Shown: in pieces, positions 23,304-31,183 of the stretch
Layout: every line of letters begins with the position of its first letter
Position numbering within the stretch: the stretch's first letter is position 1
Assembly: GCA_903899015.1 (NCBI GenBank)
Contig: CAIUHP010000099.1
Coordinates: 1 to 56,077, forward strand
Direction: 5' to 3'
Source: an uncultured Armatimonadota bacterium
Lineage (GTDB): Bacteria > Armatimonadota > Fimbriimonadia > Fimbriimonadales > Fimbriimonadaceae
DNA length: 56,077 nucleotides
Position numbers and translations under genes: made by a program
Notes under the pieces: model-generated
The model's input: the letters and a program-made list of their open reading frames with translations, nothing else
Databases searched by the model: none
What the model was told of the DNA's origin: nothing

Positions 23304-24401
23304 ATGCGAGTTAGCTTCTACGACATCAAAGCTCAGTACGACGAGTTGCAGGCACCGATGGATGCCGCCGTCCATGCTGTTATTTCAAGCGGTAATTATT
23401 CGATGGGTGAAAACCATCGGCTGATCGAAGGGGAGCTTGCGGCCCTTCATCAAATGAAACACGGAATTGCCGTAAATTCTGGAACCGACGCACTTCGCAT
23501 TATCATGGATGCGGCAGGTATCCAGTCGGGCGACGAGGTCATCACCCCAGCTTTCACGTTCGTTGCGAGCGTAGAGACGATCGTTCAAACCGGCGCGACT
23601 CCAGTTTTCGTGGATATTGATCCGGCGACGTTCTGCATCGATCCAGCGAAGATTGAAGCAGCGATTACACCTCGAACGAAGGCTATTCAGCCCGTACATC
23701 TTTTTGGCCAGCTGGCAGATGTGAAAGCGATTACCGCGATTGCTGAGAAACATAACCTCAAGATCATCGAAGATGCCGCTCAGGCGATCGGATCCTCGTT
23801 TGAGGGCAAGCCCGCAGGCAACTTTGGAATTGGTGCGGGCTTTAGCTTTTACATCACCAAGAATTTGGGAGCAGCGGGAGATGCCGGCATTATCTTGACG
23901 AACGATGATGAAATCGCGACCGCTTGCAAATCGATCCGGGTTCATGGGATGGGCCGCGAGCGGTACTACTACGACCATGTGGGTTACACCTCTCGAATGG
24001 ACGAAGTACAGGCAGCCGTTCTACGCGTGAAGCTTACAAAATTCGATGAGTGGAACGCTCGACGTGCCAAGTTGGCGGCGGTTTACTATGATGTTCTCGC
24101 GAATGCATCAGTCATTTTGCCGATTACGTCGCCCGGTAATAACAACACGTTTCATCAGTTCAGCATTCGAACCGATCGACGAGATGCGCTCCAAGCTCAC
24201 CTCAAAGAGCGAGGCGTTGACACCATGATTTACTATCCGGTGCCGATCCATTTTCATGCTCCCTATGAGAAATATGGGCACGGTGCTGGTTCGCTACCTC
24301 AATCAGAACTGGTCGCCAAACAGATTCTCAACTTACCGATTCATCAACATCTTACGGTGGATCAAGTTGCCTACGCTGCCAAAGCTATCGCAGAATTCTA
24401 G
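23304..24401 (+). CDS. DegT/DnrJ/EryC1 sugar aminotransferase
   Basis: A 365-residue PLP enzyme of the DegT/DnrJ/EryC1 (ArnB/WecE) family, which transaminates nucleotide-linked keto-sugars for surface polysaccharides or glycosylated products. Seen are GTDALRIIMDAAGI (PLP phosphate contact), TPAFTFVASVETI, QPVHLFGQLADV, IIEDAAQAIGS (Asp binding the pyridine nitrogen), and SFYITKNLGAAGDAG, where Lys forms the Schiff base. RVHGMGRERYYYDHVGYTSRMDEVQAAVL is the typical C-terminal substrate segment. It is followed by a CelD-like acetyltransferase and a GT2 glycosyltransferase, together suggesting synthesis of an N-acylated amino sugar. ATG 23304 has no obvious Shine-Dalgarno. Confidence 0.93.
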   Translation: MRVSFYDIKAQYDELQAPMDAAVHAVISSGNYSMGENHRLIEGELAALHQMKHGIAVNSGTDALRIIMDAAGIQSGDEVITPAFTFVASVETIVQTGATPVFVDIDPATFCIDPAKIEAAITPRTKAIQPVHLFGQLADVKAITAIAEKHNLKIIEDAAQAIGSSFEGKPAGNFGIGAGFSFYITKNLGAAGDAGIILTNDDEIATACKSIRVHGMGRERYYYDHVGYTSRMDEVQAAVLRVKLTKFDEWNARRAKLAAVYYDVLANASVILPITSPGNNNTFHQFSIRTDRRDALQAHLKERGVDTMIYYPVPIHFHAPYEKYGHGAGSLPQSELVAKQILNLPIHQHLTVDQVAYAAKAIAEF

Positions 24402-24427
24402 ATTGCGACGGGTCCCAACTTATTCAT

Positions 24428-24454
24428 CCCTTGAGCGGCTGAGTCGCTCAAGGG
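24428..24454 (+). promoter_or_regulatory. 10-bp perfect palindrome just upstream of a -10 element
   Basis: CCCTTGAGCG (24428-24437), loop GCTGAGT, CGCTCAAGGG (24445-24454). The repeat ends 7 bases before TATACT (24462-24467), so it covers the -35 position of the next gene. No T-run follows. It could be an operator, or the terminator of the aminotransferase gene. Confidence 0.5.
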
Positions 24455-24461
24455 AGCCCGC

Positions 24462-24467
24462 TATACT
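24462..24467 (+). promoter_or_regulatory. -10 element (TATACT), leaderless type
   Basis: TATACT, 6 nt before ATG 24474. The first ATG at 24468 directly abuts the hexamer and could not be on the transcript, so 24474 is the better start. Confidence 0.5.
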
Positions 24468-24473
24468 ATGAAC

Positions 24474-25544
24474 ATGCTCCGCTCACAAGTGCACGTCGGT
24501 GCGGGGCTCTTTGACGAGCTGAAGAGTCCGTGGAAAGCGCTTGTACAAAGCGCATCTGACGCAACTCCTTTTCAGACCTTCGAGTGGCATCAAACATGGT
24601 GGAAACACTATGGAGGAATGCGCGTGCCGCAGGTCATCACCTTTTATGATGCTGACAAGCTTGTTGGGCTGATGCCTCTCATGCGAACGAGGGGACCGTG
24701 GCGAACCATTCGACCGATGGGAATGGGGCCATCTGATTACCTGCATCCACTCGCGATCCCAGGATATGAAGCATCCGTTGCGGCTGAGCTCGTGAACTCG
24801 CTTGCAGAGGCAAAGAACGTGGATCTAGTTGATTTGCATCAAGTCCGCGAAACCCGAGCGGTGGCATCCGCGTTTCAAGGCACGAGAATCAATCAAGCTA
24901 CTTGCTTGGTGCTCGACCTACCATCGACCTATGACGCTTACCTTGAATCAATCGGCAAGAGCCTTCGATACGATGTCCGTAAGCTGGATAAATCCCTCTT
25001 TAAAACGGGAAGAGCTCAAATAGAGCAAGTAGGAGCCGACCGGATCAACGAGGGAATGGATGTGCTTTTTGAACAGCACAAATTGCGGTGGCGAAAGCGA
25101 GGCCTGCCCGGCGCGTTTCTTGGAAAGGGTATTCAGTTTCACAAAGATTGGGCCGTCCACGCGAGCGCAAACGGTTGGCTTTGGCTGAGCATTTTGCGAC
25201 TTGACGATCAACCGATCGGTGCCATCTATGCCATGGCGATGGGAGATACCACTTATTATTATCAAGCCGGGTTTGACCCAGAAAAAGGCTCAGTTTCTCC
25301 CGGAACCTTGTTGGTTGCCCACACGATCCGTCGCGCAATCGAGGCTGGTATGTCACACTTTGATTTTATGCGTGGAGATGAGCCCTACAAGCGGCGTTGG
25401 AAACCTCAGCATGCGCACAGCAATCTAAGGTTGATTGCTTCGTCTCATGGCTTACTTGGGAATATGGGAGCCAGTTGGAATCAAGCGGGTAGCCGCGTAG
25501 AGAGCCGTGTTCGGGCACGTTTGGAGGGACGAGGTCTAATCTAA
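24474..25544 (+). CDS. CelD/BcsL-like GNAT-superfamily acetyltransferase
   Basis: A 356-residue protein of the FemAB/CelD-like double-GNAT group (Acetyltransf_6). Visible are PFQTFEWHQTWWKHYG (the common N-terminal P-F-x-x-x-x-W motif), the SLRYDVRKLDKSL helix, DDQPIGAIYAMAMGDTTYYYQAGFDPEKG, SPGTLLVAHTIRRAIEAG and the near-invariant FDFMRGDEPYKRRW. Family members acetylate or aminoacylate polysaccharide or peptidoglycan sugars. Here it follows a sugar aminotransferase and precedes a GT2 enzyme by 21 bases, consistent with amino-sugar acylation. Length is typical. Confidence 0.85.
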   Translation: MLRSQVHVGAGLFDELKSPWKALVQSASDATPFQTFEWHQTWWKHYGGMRVPQVITFYDADKLVGLMPLMRTRGPWRTIRPMGMGPSDYLHPLAIPGYEASVAAELVNSLAEAKNVDLVDLHQVRETRAVASAFQGTRINQATCLVLDLPSTYDAYLESIGKSLRYDVRKLDKSLFKTGRAQIEQVGADRINEGMDVLFEQHKLRWRKRGLPGAFLGKGIQFHKDWAVHASANGWLWLSILRLDDQPIGAIYAMAMGDTTYYYQAGFDPEKGSVSPGTLLVAHTIRRAIEAGMSHFDFMRGDEPYKRRWKPQHAHSNLRLIASSHGLLGNMGASWNQAGSRVESRVRARLEGRGLI

Positions 25545-25565
25545 GCGAACCAAACCTTTTCATCC

Positions 25566-26261
25566 ATGTCAGAACAACCAAAGAAAGGCGTCGCCATTAT
25601 CATTCCAGCGTTCAATGAAGAAGCGCGGATTCTGAATGTTCTTCAGGCAGCTAAGGCGTCCAAGTTGAAAACAGAAATCATTGTTGTCGATGACGGCAGC
25701 AAAGACCGTACGTCGGAAGTTGCCCGAACCGTCGAAGGCGTTAAGGTCATCAAGCTCAAGGCGAACCGCGGAAAAGGCGGGGCCTTAGTAACCGGAGTCC
25801 AAGCCACGAAATGCGGCATCCTTGCCTTTGTGGATGCAGACCTAGGCGGACTGCAAGGTCAGCACATTGACGACATTATCCGACCTTTGCTCAACGATCA
25901 ATGTGACATGTGCGTGGGAATCTTCCGAGGCGGAAAGGTCTGGAGCGACATGGCCCAGCGCATCACTCCCTATTTGAGTGGGCAACGTGCGATGAAACGA
26001 GAACTCTTTGAGGCCGTTCCCTACATGGCAGACCTTCGAATGGGGGTCGAGTGGGCGCTCACGAATACCGCCGAGAAAAGAAAGGCGAAAGTCATTCGAG
26101 TTCTCCTTCGCGGGGTTAGCAACTGCGCCAAAGAGCAGAAGATGGGCATCGTCAACGGCCTGAAAGCACGAGGAATTATGTACATGGAGATCACGGAGGC
26201 AATGGTGAAAACCCGTCGCAAGCGCGTGACGACTCGAAGGCCAAAACGGCCCCGATTTTGA
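25566..26261 (+). CDS. Glycosyltransferase family 2 (DPM1/GtrB-like)
   Basis: A 231-residue GT-A fold enzyme. It has GVAIIIPAFNEEARI at the N-terminus, IIVVDDGSKDRTSEVA, KANRGKGGALVTGV (the polyprenol-phosphate glycosyltransferase pattern), and the DXD-type FVDADLGG metal site. The C-terminus is a short basic tail (KTRRKRVTTRRPKRPRF) and there is no membrane segment, so it would bind the membrane peripherally or act on a soluble acceptor. It probably transfers a hexose to polyprenyl phosphate or a nascent glycan. It lies 21 bases after the acetyltransferase gene on the same strand, so probably one operon. Confidence 0.85.
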   Translation: MSEQPKKGVAIIIPAFNEEARILNVLQAAKASKLKTEIIVVDDGSKDRTSEVARTVEGVKVIKLKANRGKGGALVTGVQATKCGILAFVDADLGGLQGQHIDDIIRPLLNDQCDMCVGIFRGGKVWSDMAQRITPYLSGQRAMKRELFEAVPYMADLRMGVEWALTNTAEKRKAKVIRVLLRGVSNCAKEQKMGIVNGLKARGIMYMEITEAMVKTRRKRVTTRRPKRPRF

Positions 26262-26287
26262 ACTGTACTGCTCGTGACGGTAGCCGC

Positions 26288-26307
26288 TAGGACTGTTCGA
26301 GGTCCTA
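26288..26307 (+). terminator. Weak hairpin after the GT2 gene
   Basis: TAGGAC (26288-26293), 8-nt loop, GTCCTA (26302-26307), then TTT. Short stem; a plausible but weak terminator before the pckA promoter. Confidence 0.4.
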
Positions 26308-26338
26308 TTTCTGGGATATTTGGATCCAGACTGACAGG

Positions 26339-26402
26339 TACAATTTAAGCGTTCCGGGAGCGGTTGAGCCAATGGCTTAGGCCGATCCGGCAGGGAAACG
26401 CC
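26339..26402 (+). promoter_or_regulatory. pckA promoter and structured leader RNA
   Basis: TACAAT at 26339-26344 is the likely -10, placing the transcript start near 26351. The leader to the ATG can fold as one long irregular hairpin with nested stems: GCGTT/AACGC at the base, then CCGG/CCGG, CGG/CCG and an apical GAGCC-AAT-GGCTT. The outer stem begins at 26349, at or just before the expected first base. Unlike most neighbours this gene has a leader, suggesting post-transcriptional control. It matches no riboswitch class I know. Confidence 0.45.
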
Positions 26403-26406
26403 AAAG

Positions 26407-27942
26407 ATGCCGTCTACCGTTATAACCACTCCCTTTATGAATCTCGACACCGCGAGCGAAGTCGTCATTAATCCGAGCATCGACTCGCTTATCTCTGACT
26501 GCATTGCCCTAGATGCGTGCAAAGCGATGAGTACCGGAGCCGTTGTGGCTTACTCCGGAAAGTACACCGGACGCACACCGAAGGACAAGCAAATTGTCCG
26601 AACCGAAACCACCGAGTCAAATATCTGGTGGGACAACAACAATCCGCTTACGCCCGAGCTTTACGCTTCCTATCGAGATAAATTCAAGAACTACGTCGAT
26701 GGACGCAAGCTCTATGTCATCGATACTTTTGGTGGTGCGGACCGAGAACACCAGATCCGTGTGCGCTTCATCGTGGAACGCGCTTACCATGCGCTCTTTA
26801 TCAAGCAGCTCCTTATCCGCCCGTCTGCAGAAGAGTTGGCGACCTTTGAACCTGATTGGACGGTCGTTGATTTCGGCAAGTTAAAGATGGATCCGGAAGT
26901 CGATGGGACGCGCAGCGACGCGATCATCGCCATGAATTTTGATGCCAAGGAAGTCTTGATCGCCGGCACCGAATACGCCGGAGAGATGAAGAAATCGGTC
27001 TTCACGATCATGAATTACCTACTTCCCCTCAAGGGAGTGTTAAGCATGCACTGCTCCGCCAATATTGGGCAAGGAGGCGATACCGCACTCTTCTTTGGCT
27101 TAAGCGGCACGGGTAAAACCACCCTTTCGACGGACCCCAATCGACGTCTCATTGGGGACGACGAGCACGGGTGGACCGATACCGGCGTTTTCAACGTTGA
27201 AGGCGGCTGCTACGCGAAATGCATTAAGTTAAGCGAGGAGGGAGAGCCTGAAATTTGGAATGCCATTCGCCCAGGCTCCATCCTTGAGAACGTAACTCTG
27301 CGTGAAGACGGAACACCGGATTACGACGACACTACTCTCACCGAGAACACTCGCGTTGCTTATCCTCTGGAATTCATCCCGAACGTCCAGATCCCAAGCG
27401 TTGGCGGACACCCAGAGAACATCGTATTTTTGACCTGCGATGCGCTTGGCGTGCTTCCTCCTATCTCCAAGCTCACCGCCGAGCAAGCGATGGTGTATTT
27501 CCTCAACGGATACACCGCTAAAGTAGCGGGAACCGAAGCTGGAGTTACCGAACCAACGATTACCTTCTCGACATGCTTTGGACAGCCGTTCTTACCTCTG
27601 CCTCCAAAGGTCTATGCAGAGCTTTTGTCGGAGAAGATCAAACGACACGGTTCTCGGGTTTGGCTCGTCAACACCGGTTGGACCGGGGGAGCATTTGGTG
27701 TTGGAAGTCGCATGAAGCTGAGGTACACCCGGGCCATGCTTCAAGCTGCTTTTGCTGGAGTTCTAGACACGGTCGAGCATGAAGTCGATCCCGTTTTCGG
27801 ACTCAATGTCCCCGTTTCGTGTCCTGATGTTCCTTCTGATTTGCTGAAGCCTCGCGATACCTGGGCTGATCCATCGGCTTACGACGAGAAGGCAAAGGAA
27901 TTGAAAGCCATGTTCGATGCGAACTATGCAAGATTCATTTAG
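26407..27942 (+). CDS. pckA: Phosphoenolpyruvate carboxykinase (ATP)
   Basis: A 511-residue ATP-type PEPCK that decarboxylates and phosphorylates oxaloacetate to PEP, the entry to gluconeogenesis. Diagnostic blocks are the substrate loop SGKYTGRTPKDKQIV, MHCSANIG, the kinase-1a P-loop GLSGTGKTTLSTDPNR, the metal-binding kinase-2 region LIGDDEHGW, and EGGCYAKCIKLS. The C-terminal lid region VWLVNTGWTGGAFGVGSRMKL is also present. Length is standard. The ATG is preceded by a structured leader and only a weak GGGAAACG purine tract. It is monocistronic by context. With lutABC elsewhere in the window, it suits growth on lactate or other C3/C4 acids. Confidence 0.97.
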   Translation: MPSTVITTPFMNLDTASEVVINPSIDSLISDCIALDACKAMSTGAVVAYSGKYTGRTPKDKQIVRTETTESNIWWDNNNPLTPELYASYRDKFKNYVDGRKLYVIDTFGGADREHQIRVRFIVERAYHALFIKQLLIRPSAEELATFEPDWTVVDFGKLKMDPEVDGTRSDAIIAMNFDAKEVLIAGTEYAGEMKKSVFTIMNYLLPLKGVLSMHCSANIGQGGDTALFFGLSGTGKTTLSTDPNRRLIGDDEHGWTDTGVFNVEGGCYAKCIKLSEEGEPEIWNAIRPGSILENVTLREDGTPDYDDTTLTENTRVAYPLEFIPNVQIPSVGGHPENIVFLTCDALGVLPPISKLTAEQAMVYFLNGYTAKVAGTEAGVTEPTITFSTCFGQPFLPLPPKVYAELLSEKIKRHGSRVWLVNTGWTGGAFGVGSRMKLRYTRAMLQAAFAGVLDTVEHEVDPVFGLNVPVSCPDVPSDLLKPRDTWADPSAYDEKAKELKAMFDANYARFI

Positions 27943-27998
27943 TCGTTCGGTTAGTTAAATTCATTGCAAGCAGTGTGGACATTGATTGGCTGGTCATT

Positions 27999-28004
27999 CA
28001 TACT
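27999..28004 (+). promoter_or_regulatory. -10 element (CATACT), leaderless type
   Basis: CATACT, 8 nt before ATG 28013, with TGGACA 17 nt further upstream as a good -35. Confidence 0.55.
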
Positions 28005-28012
28005 AGCCTTCA

Positions 28013-28543
28013 ATGGGATATTACGTTCTGGGTGACCAAGGCCAAAAGTATGGCCCCGCCGATATTGACACGCTCAATGCTTGGATTGCCGAGGGGCGTA
28101 TCGTGTCCACATCGATGTTGGAAGACGCGGCGTCGGGCATGCAGTTGGCAGCTTCATCCGTACAAGGATTGAGATTTGCCCCAACAGCTCCTCCTCCTGC
28201 CGCACCCCAAGGTAGACCTACGCAGAACCCCTATCAGCAACCACCGTATCAGCAGTCGCCTTACCAGCAACCCCAACAACCGAATTACTATACGCAGACC
28301 CAATCCCAAGATAACGGACCGATCATCTTGGCGTTTGCACTGGCCGTCATTTCACCGATCCTCTCATTCTTGTTACCCATCGGTGGTCTCTTCACGGCTC
28401 TATGGGGAATTCGAACCGCAGCAAGAGCAAGAGAGAACGGCCACCCACTGGGAATATTAGCGATTGCCGCGTGTGTTGTTGCGATTTGCTTATGGGTTGT
28501 ATTCCGAATTTTCGGGTTGGGGCGAGTCATTCCTTACCGATAG
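28013..28543 (+). CDS. GYF_2-domain membrane protein, paralogue 1
   Basis: A 176-residue protein. The N-terminal GYF_2 (DUF4339) domain (residues ~1-55) has GYYVLGDQGQKYGPADIDTLNAWIAEGRI, the fold that binds proline-rich peptides. A Pro/Gln-rich linker with repeats of the type PYQQ (~65-95) follows, then a DUF4190-like pair of transmembrane helices (IILAFALAVISPILSFLLPIGGLFTALWGI and LGILAIAACVVAICLWVV, each quoted as its hydrophobic stretch). It probably sits in the inner membrane with the GYF domain in the cytosol. It is followed 93 bases later by a paralogue with its own promoter, a recent tandem duplication. Function unknown. Confidence 0.75.
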   Translation: MGYYVLGDQGQKYGPADIDTLNAWIAEGRIVSTSMLEDAASGMQLAASSVQGLRFAPTAPPPAAPQGRPTQNPYQQPPYQQSPYQQPQQPNYYTQTQSQDNGPIILAFALAVISPILSFLLPIGGLFTALWGIRTAARARENGHPLGILAIAACVVAICLWVVFRIFGLGRVIPYR

Positions 28544-28623
28544 TTCGGTAAGAAATCTGTCTAAAATTGCGTGACTCAGGGTGTAAATTCTGCGTATTCC
28601 TACAAGATTCCTTACACTTGCGC

Positions 28624-28629
28624 TATCCT
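28624..28629 (+). promoter_or_regulatory. -10 element (TATCCT), leaderless type
   Basis: TATCCT, 7 nt before GTG 28637; supports the GTG as the true start. Confidence 0.45.
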
Positions 28630-28636
28630 TTAATCC

Positions 28637-29152
28637 GTGCGGTACTTCGTAATTGGTGATGACGGGCAAAAATATGGCCCAGCAGATGTCGCGACCCTAA
28701 ATAGCTGGATTACCGAGGGGCGTCTCCTTCCTACTCAACAGTTGGAAGACGAAGCATCTGGTATGCGTTTAGCCGCTGGAGCGGTTCAAGGGCTCAATTT
28801 CCCAGTCCAGTCGGCAGCAGAGCAAGCCGCCGCTACTCAACCTGGACCGGCATCTAATCCTTATGCGGGTGGGCAACCTTATCAGCAAGGCTATCCTCGC
28901 GCCAGCTTCGGCGACGATGGATCGGAAGATGTTAAGAAGGCTTGGATCTACGCGGTTCTTGGCTTCTTCTGCTGCTTATTCCTTCACATTCCAGCGCTGA
29001 TCTTTGCTGGTAAAGCAGAGAGCAAAGGAAATCCTAAAGCGAAGGGACCCAAGATATTCAGCATTGTCGTGCTTGTGATTCAGATTCTTTGGATGGGCTT
29101 CAACATCATGAACATCATCAATCATCCGCCCGGATCAAACTTCCCACGCTAA
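28637..29152 (+). CDS. GYF_2-domain membrane protein, paralogue 2
   Basis: A 171-residue paralogue of the preceding gene. The GYF_2 domain is nearly superimposable (RYFVIGDDGQKYGPADVATL then the shared QLEDEASGMRLAAGAVQGL). The linker is shorter (QPYQQGYP), and the C-terminal helices (WIYAVLGFFCCLFLHIPALIFAG and FSIVVLVIQILWMGFNIM in part) differ from paralogue 1, so the duplicates have diverged or recombined with different membrane modules. GTG start with a leaderless-type -10. The conserved N-terminus and variable C-terminus suggest a shared partner and different membrane contexts. Confidence 0.72.
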   Translation: MRYFVIGDDGQKYGPADVATLNSWITEGRLLPTQQLEDEASGMRLAAGAVQGLNFPVQSAAEQAAATQPGPASNPYAGGQPYQQGYPRASFGDDGSEDVKKAWIYAVLGFFCCLFLHIPALIFAGKAESKGNPKAKGPKIFSIVVLVIQILWMGFNIMNIINHPPGSNFPR

Positions 29153-29227
29153 GTAAAATCCGTTAATAACTTGATCGGTTCGCCGTCTGGTTTATGAGCG
29201 ATCTTTTGGAATAAGATCACGTAGACC

Positions 29228-30298
29228 ATGTCGGTGAACCTGTTCTCTCCGCTCCAGCTTCGGGACGTAACCCTCCGTAATCGGATCGCGGTTTCTCCCA
29301 TGTGTCAGTACTCCAGCGACGATGGCTATGCCAGCGACTGGCACCTCGTTCATCTCGGTAGCCGTGCGGTCGGCGGAGCAGGCATGGTCATGCTTGAGGC
29401 AAGCGCCGTCCTCCCCGAAGGCCGTATCTCGCCTCAAGACCTCGGCATTTGGAAGGACGGGCATATCAAGGAATTAGCCCGCATTGCCAAGTTTATCAAG
29501 GCTCACGGCGCATCCCCCGCTATTCAGCTCGCACATGCGGGTCGCAAGGCCTCCATGCGTCGTCCCTGGGAGAAGCCTCATGCCGCCGTTCCAGTATCAG
29601 AAGGAGGATGGAGCGATGTTTATAGTTCCAGCCCGCTAGCCTTTAGCGAGAACTACCTTACTCCCATCCAGCTATCCATCCACGAGATTGAAAAGGTTAT
29701 TGAGGCATTTTCCGATGCGGCGCGGCGATCGCACGATGCCGGTTACGAAATTATTGAGTTACATGCGGCTCATGGCTACTTGGTCCACCAATTCTTGTCG
29801 CCCCTCACGAATCATCGAACAGATGACTTCGGAGGGAGCTTTGAGAATCGGACTCGGCTGGCACGCTACCTTGTTACAAGCATGCGCGAAGTGTGGCCGA
29901 AAGAGCTTCCACTCCTGGTACGCCTATCAGCGACCGATTGGGCAGACGGGGGCTGGGACCTCGCCCAAACCGTGAGACTCTCAAAGGATCTAAAAGCACT
30001 CGGAGCAGACATGATCGACTGCTCAAGCGGAGGCAATATATCGGGAGCTTCGATTCCAGTGGGTCCCGGTTATCAGGTTCCGTTTGCACAGGCGGTGAAA
30101 CAAGCAGGAGTTCCTTCCATCGCGGTCGGACTGATCACGGAAGCTCAGCAGGCCAACGACATTGTCGTAAATGGCGAGGCAGACCTTGTCATGCTCGCCA
30201 GAGAACTGCTCCGTGACCCTTATTGGCCTCTGCATGCGGCAAAGGACCTGGGAATCGACGTTCCCTGGCCGTTGCAGTATGAGCGAGCAAAGCTCTAG
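29228..30298 (+). CDS. Old-yellow-enzyme-family NAD(P)H:flavin ene-reductase (NamA/YqjM-like)
   Basis: A 356-residue TIM-barrel FMN enzyme of the YqjM/XenA 'thermophilic-like' OYE class, which reduces activated C=C bonds using NADPH. Visible are LFSPLQLRDVTLRNRIAVSPMCQYSS (with the Cys that tunes the flavin), PAIQLAHAGRKAS (His/Ala-Gly-Arg flavin contacts), IELHAAHGYLVHQFLSPLTN, R-T-DDFGGSFENRTR, and the C-terminal phosphate-binding ADLVMLARELLRDPYWPLHA. Length matches the family. The native substrate is unknown; roles in detoxifying enals or nitro compounds are typical. TAAGAT lies 10 nt before the ATG. It is convergent with the PP2C gene. Confidence 0.92.
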   Translation: MSVNLFSPLQLRDVTLRNRIAVSPMCQYSSDDGYASDWHLVHLGSRAVGGAGMVMLEASAVLPEGRISPQDLGIWKDGHIKELARIAKFIKAHGASPAIQLAHAGRKASMRRPWEKPHAAVPVSEGGWSDVYSSSPLAFSENYLTPIQLSIHEIEKVIEAFSDAARRSHDAGYEIIELHAAHGYLVHQFLSPLTNHRTDDFGGSFENRTRLARYLVTSMREVWPKELPLLVRLSATDWADGGWDLAQTVRLSKDLKALGADMIDCSSGGNISGASIPVGPGYQVPFAQAVKQAGVPSIAVGLITEAQQANDIVVNGEADLVMLARELLRDPYWPLHAAKDLGIDVPWPLQYERAKL

Positions 30299-30326
30299 AA
30301 CGAGAGCTTTTACGTTGTAACCCTCG

Positions 30327-31157
30327 CTACTTGGCTTGGACTTCGTCGATTCGAACGATCATCACAGTGGTGTTGTCACTGCCTCCTCCGAGGAGGGCTT
30401 GTCCGACGAGCGTCCAAGCGGCTTCCGCGGGAGCCTTCGAACGAAGGACTTCAAAGATGGCGTGATCTTCAACGTGATTCACGAGGCCGTCACTGCAAAG
30501 CATGAACACGTCGCCTGGCTGCAAGTCAAACGACTCGACGTCAGGGCGCACGTCACCTTCGGTGCCAATGGCTCGCGTCAGAACGTGCTTGTAAGGATGA
30601 GTCTCAGCTTCTTCAGGGCGAATGATTCCAGCCCGAATGGCTTCGTCGACCCACGTATGGTCATGAGTCAACATCGTGAGTTCATCATTTCGGAGTCGAT
30701 AGATTCGACTGTCTCCCACTTGAACCGTGTAGGCGATATTCTGAATAAGGATCAGACCGCTGAGCGTCGTCCCCATTCCCTTGCGGCTGGGAATTGCCCG
30801 ACCTACATCCACCACAAATCGGTTGGCCGCTTGAACTCCCGACACCATGGCGGTCGTTGGCTCGGATGACGGATGATGCAAATAGACGTCGATGAAGGTC
30901 TTGCACGCGAGTTCGCTGGCAATTTGCCCGGCGGCATGTCCACCCATCCCATCACAAACTAGGAACACGAGTCCGCGGCTCGCGATGGTCTTCTCATCCT
31001 CGGTTACAAAGTATTCAAATTTGTCTTCGTTGTTCTCTCGAACTCGACCAAGATCCGTTTTCGCGGCGACAGTTACCTTGGGAACGAACTTGAGTTCCAC
31101 ACTGGGAACGAGTTGTTCAGTCGTATATTCGGCTGTAATTTCATCCATAGAATTCAT
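30327..31157 (-). CDS. PP2C-family serine/threonine protein phosphatase
   Basis: A 276-residue soluble bacterial PP2C (PrpC/Stp type) that removes phosphate from Ser/Thr kinase targets. Metal-site motifs are present: RVRENNEDKFEYF (Glu-Asp), LVFLVCDGMGGHAAGQIAS (Asp-Gly), GMGTTLSGLIL, VGDSRIYRLR, LCSDGLVNHV and GGGSDNTTVMIVRID. The N-terminus before residue ~30 is a variable tail. It lies 26 bases after the FHA-domain gene on the same strand, a typical pairing: the FHA protein binds phosphothreonine and the phosphatase resets the signal. The start could be ATG 31157 or 31148. No Ser/Thr kinase is in the window. Confidence 0.93.
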   Translation of the reverse strand: MNSMDEITAEYTTEQLVPSVELKFVPKVTVAAKTDLGRVRENNEDKFEYFVTEDEKTIASRGLVFLVCDGMGGHAAGQIASELACKTFIDVYLHHPSSEPTTAMVSGVQAANRFVVDVGRAIPSRKGMGTTLSGLILIQNIAYTVQVGDSRIYRLRNDELTMLTHDHTWVDEAIRAGIIRPEEAETHPYKHVLTRAIGTEGDVRPDVESFDLQPGDVFMLCSDGLVNHVEDHAIFEVLRSKAPAEAAWTLVGQALLGGGSDNTTVMIVRIDEVQAK

Positions 31158-31183
31158 TGGTCAAGAGTTCTTTTTGCCGAGGC

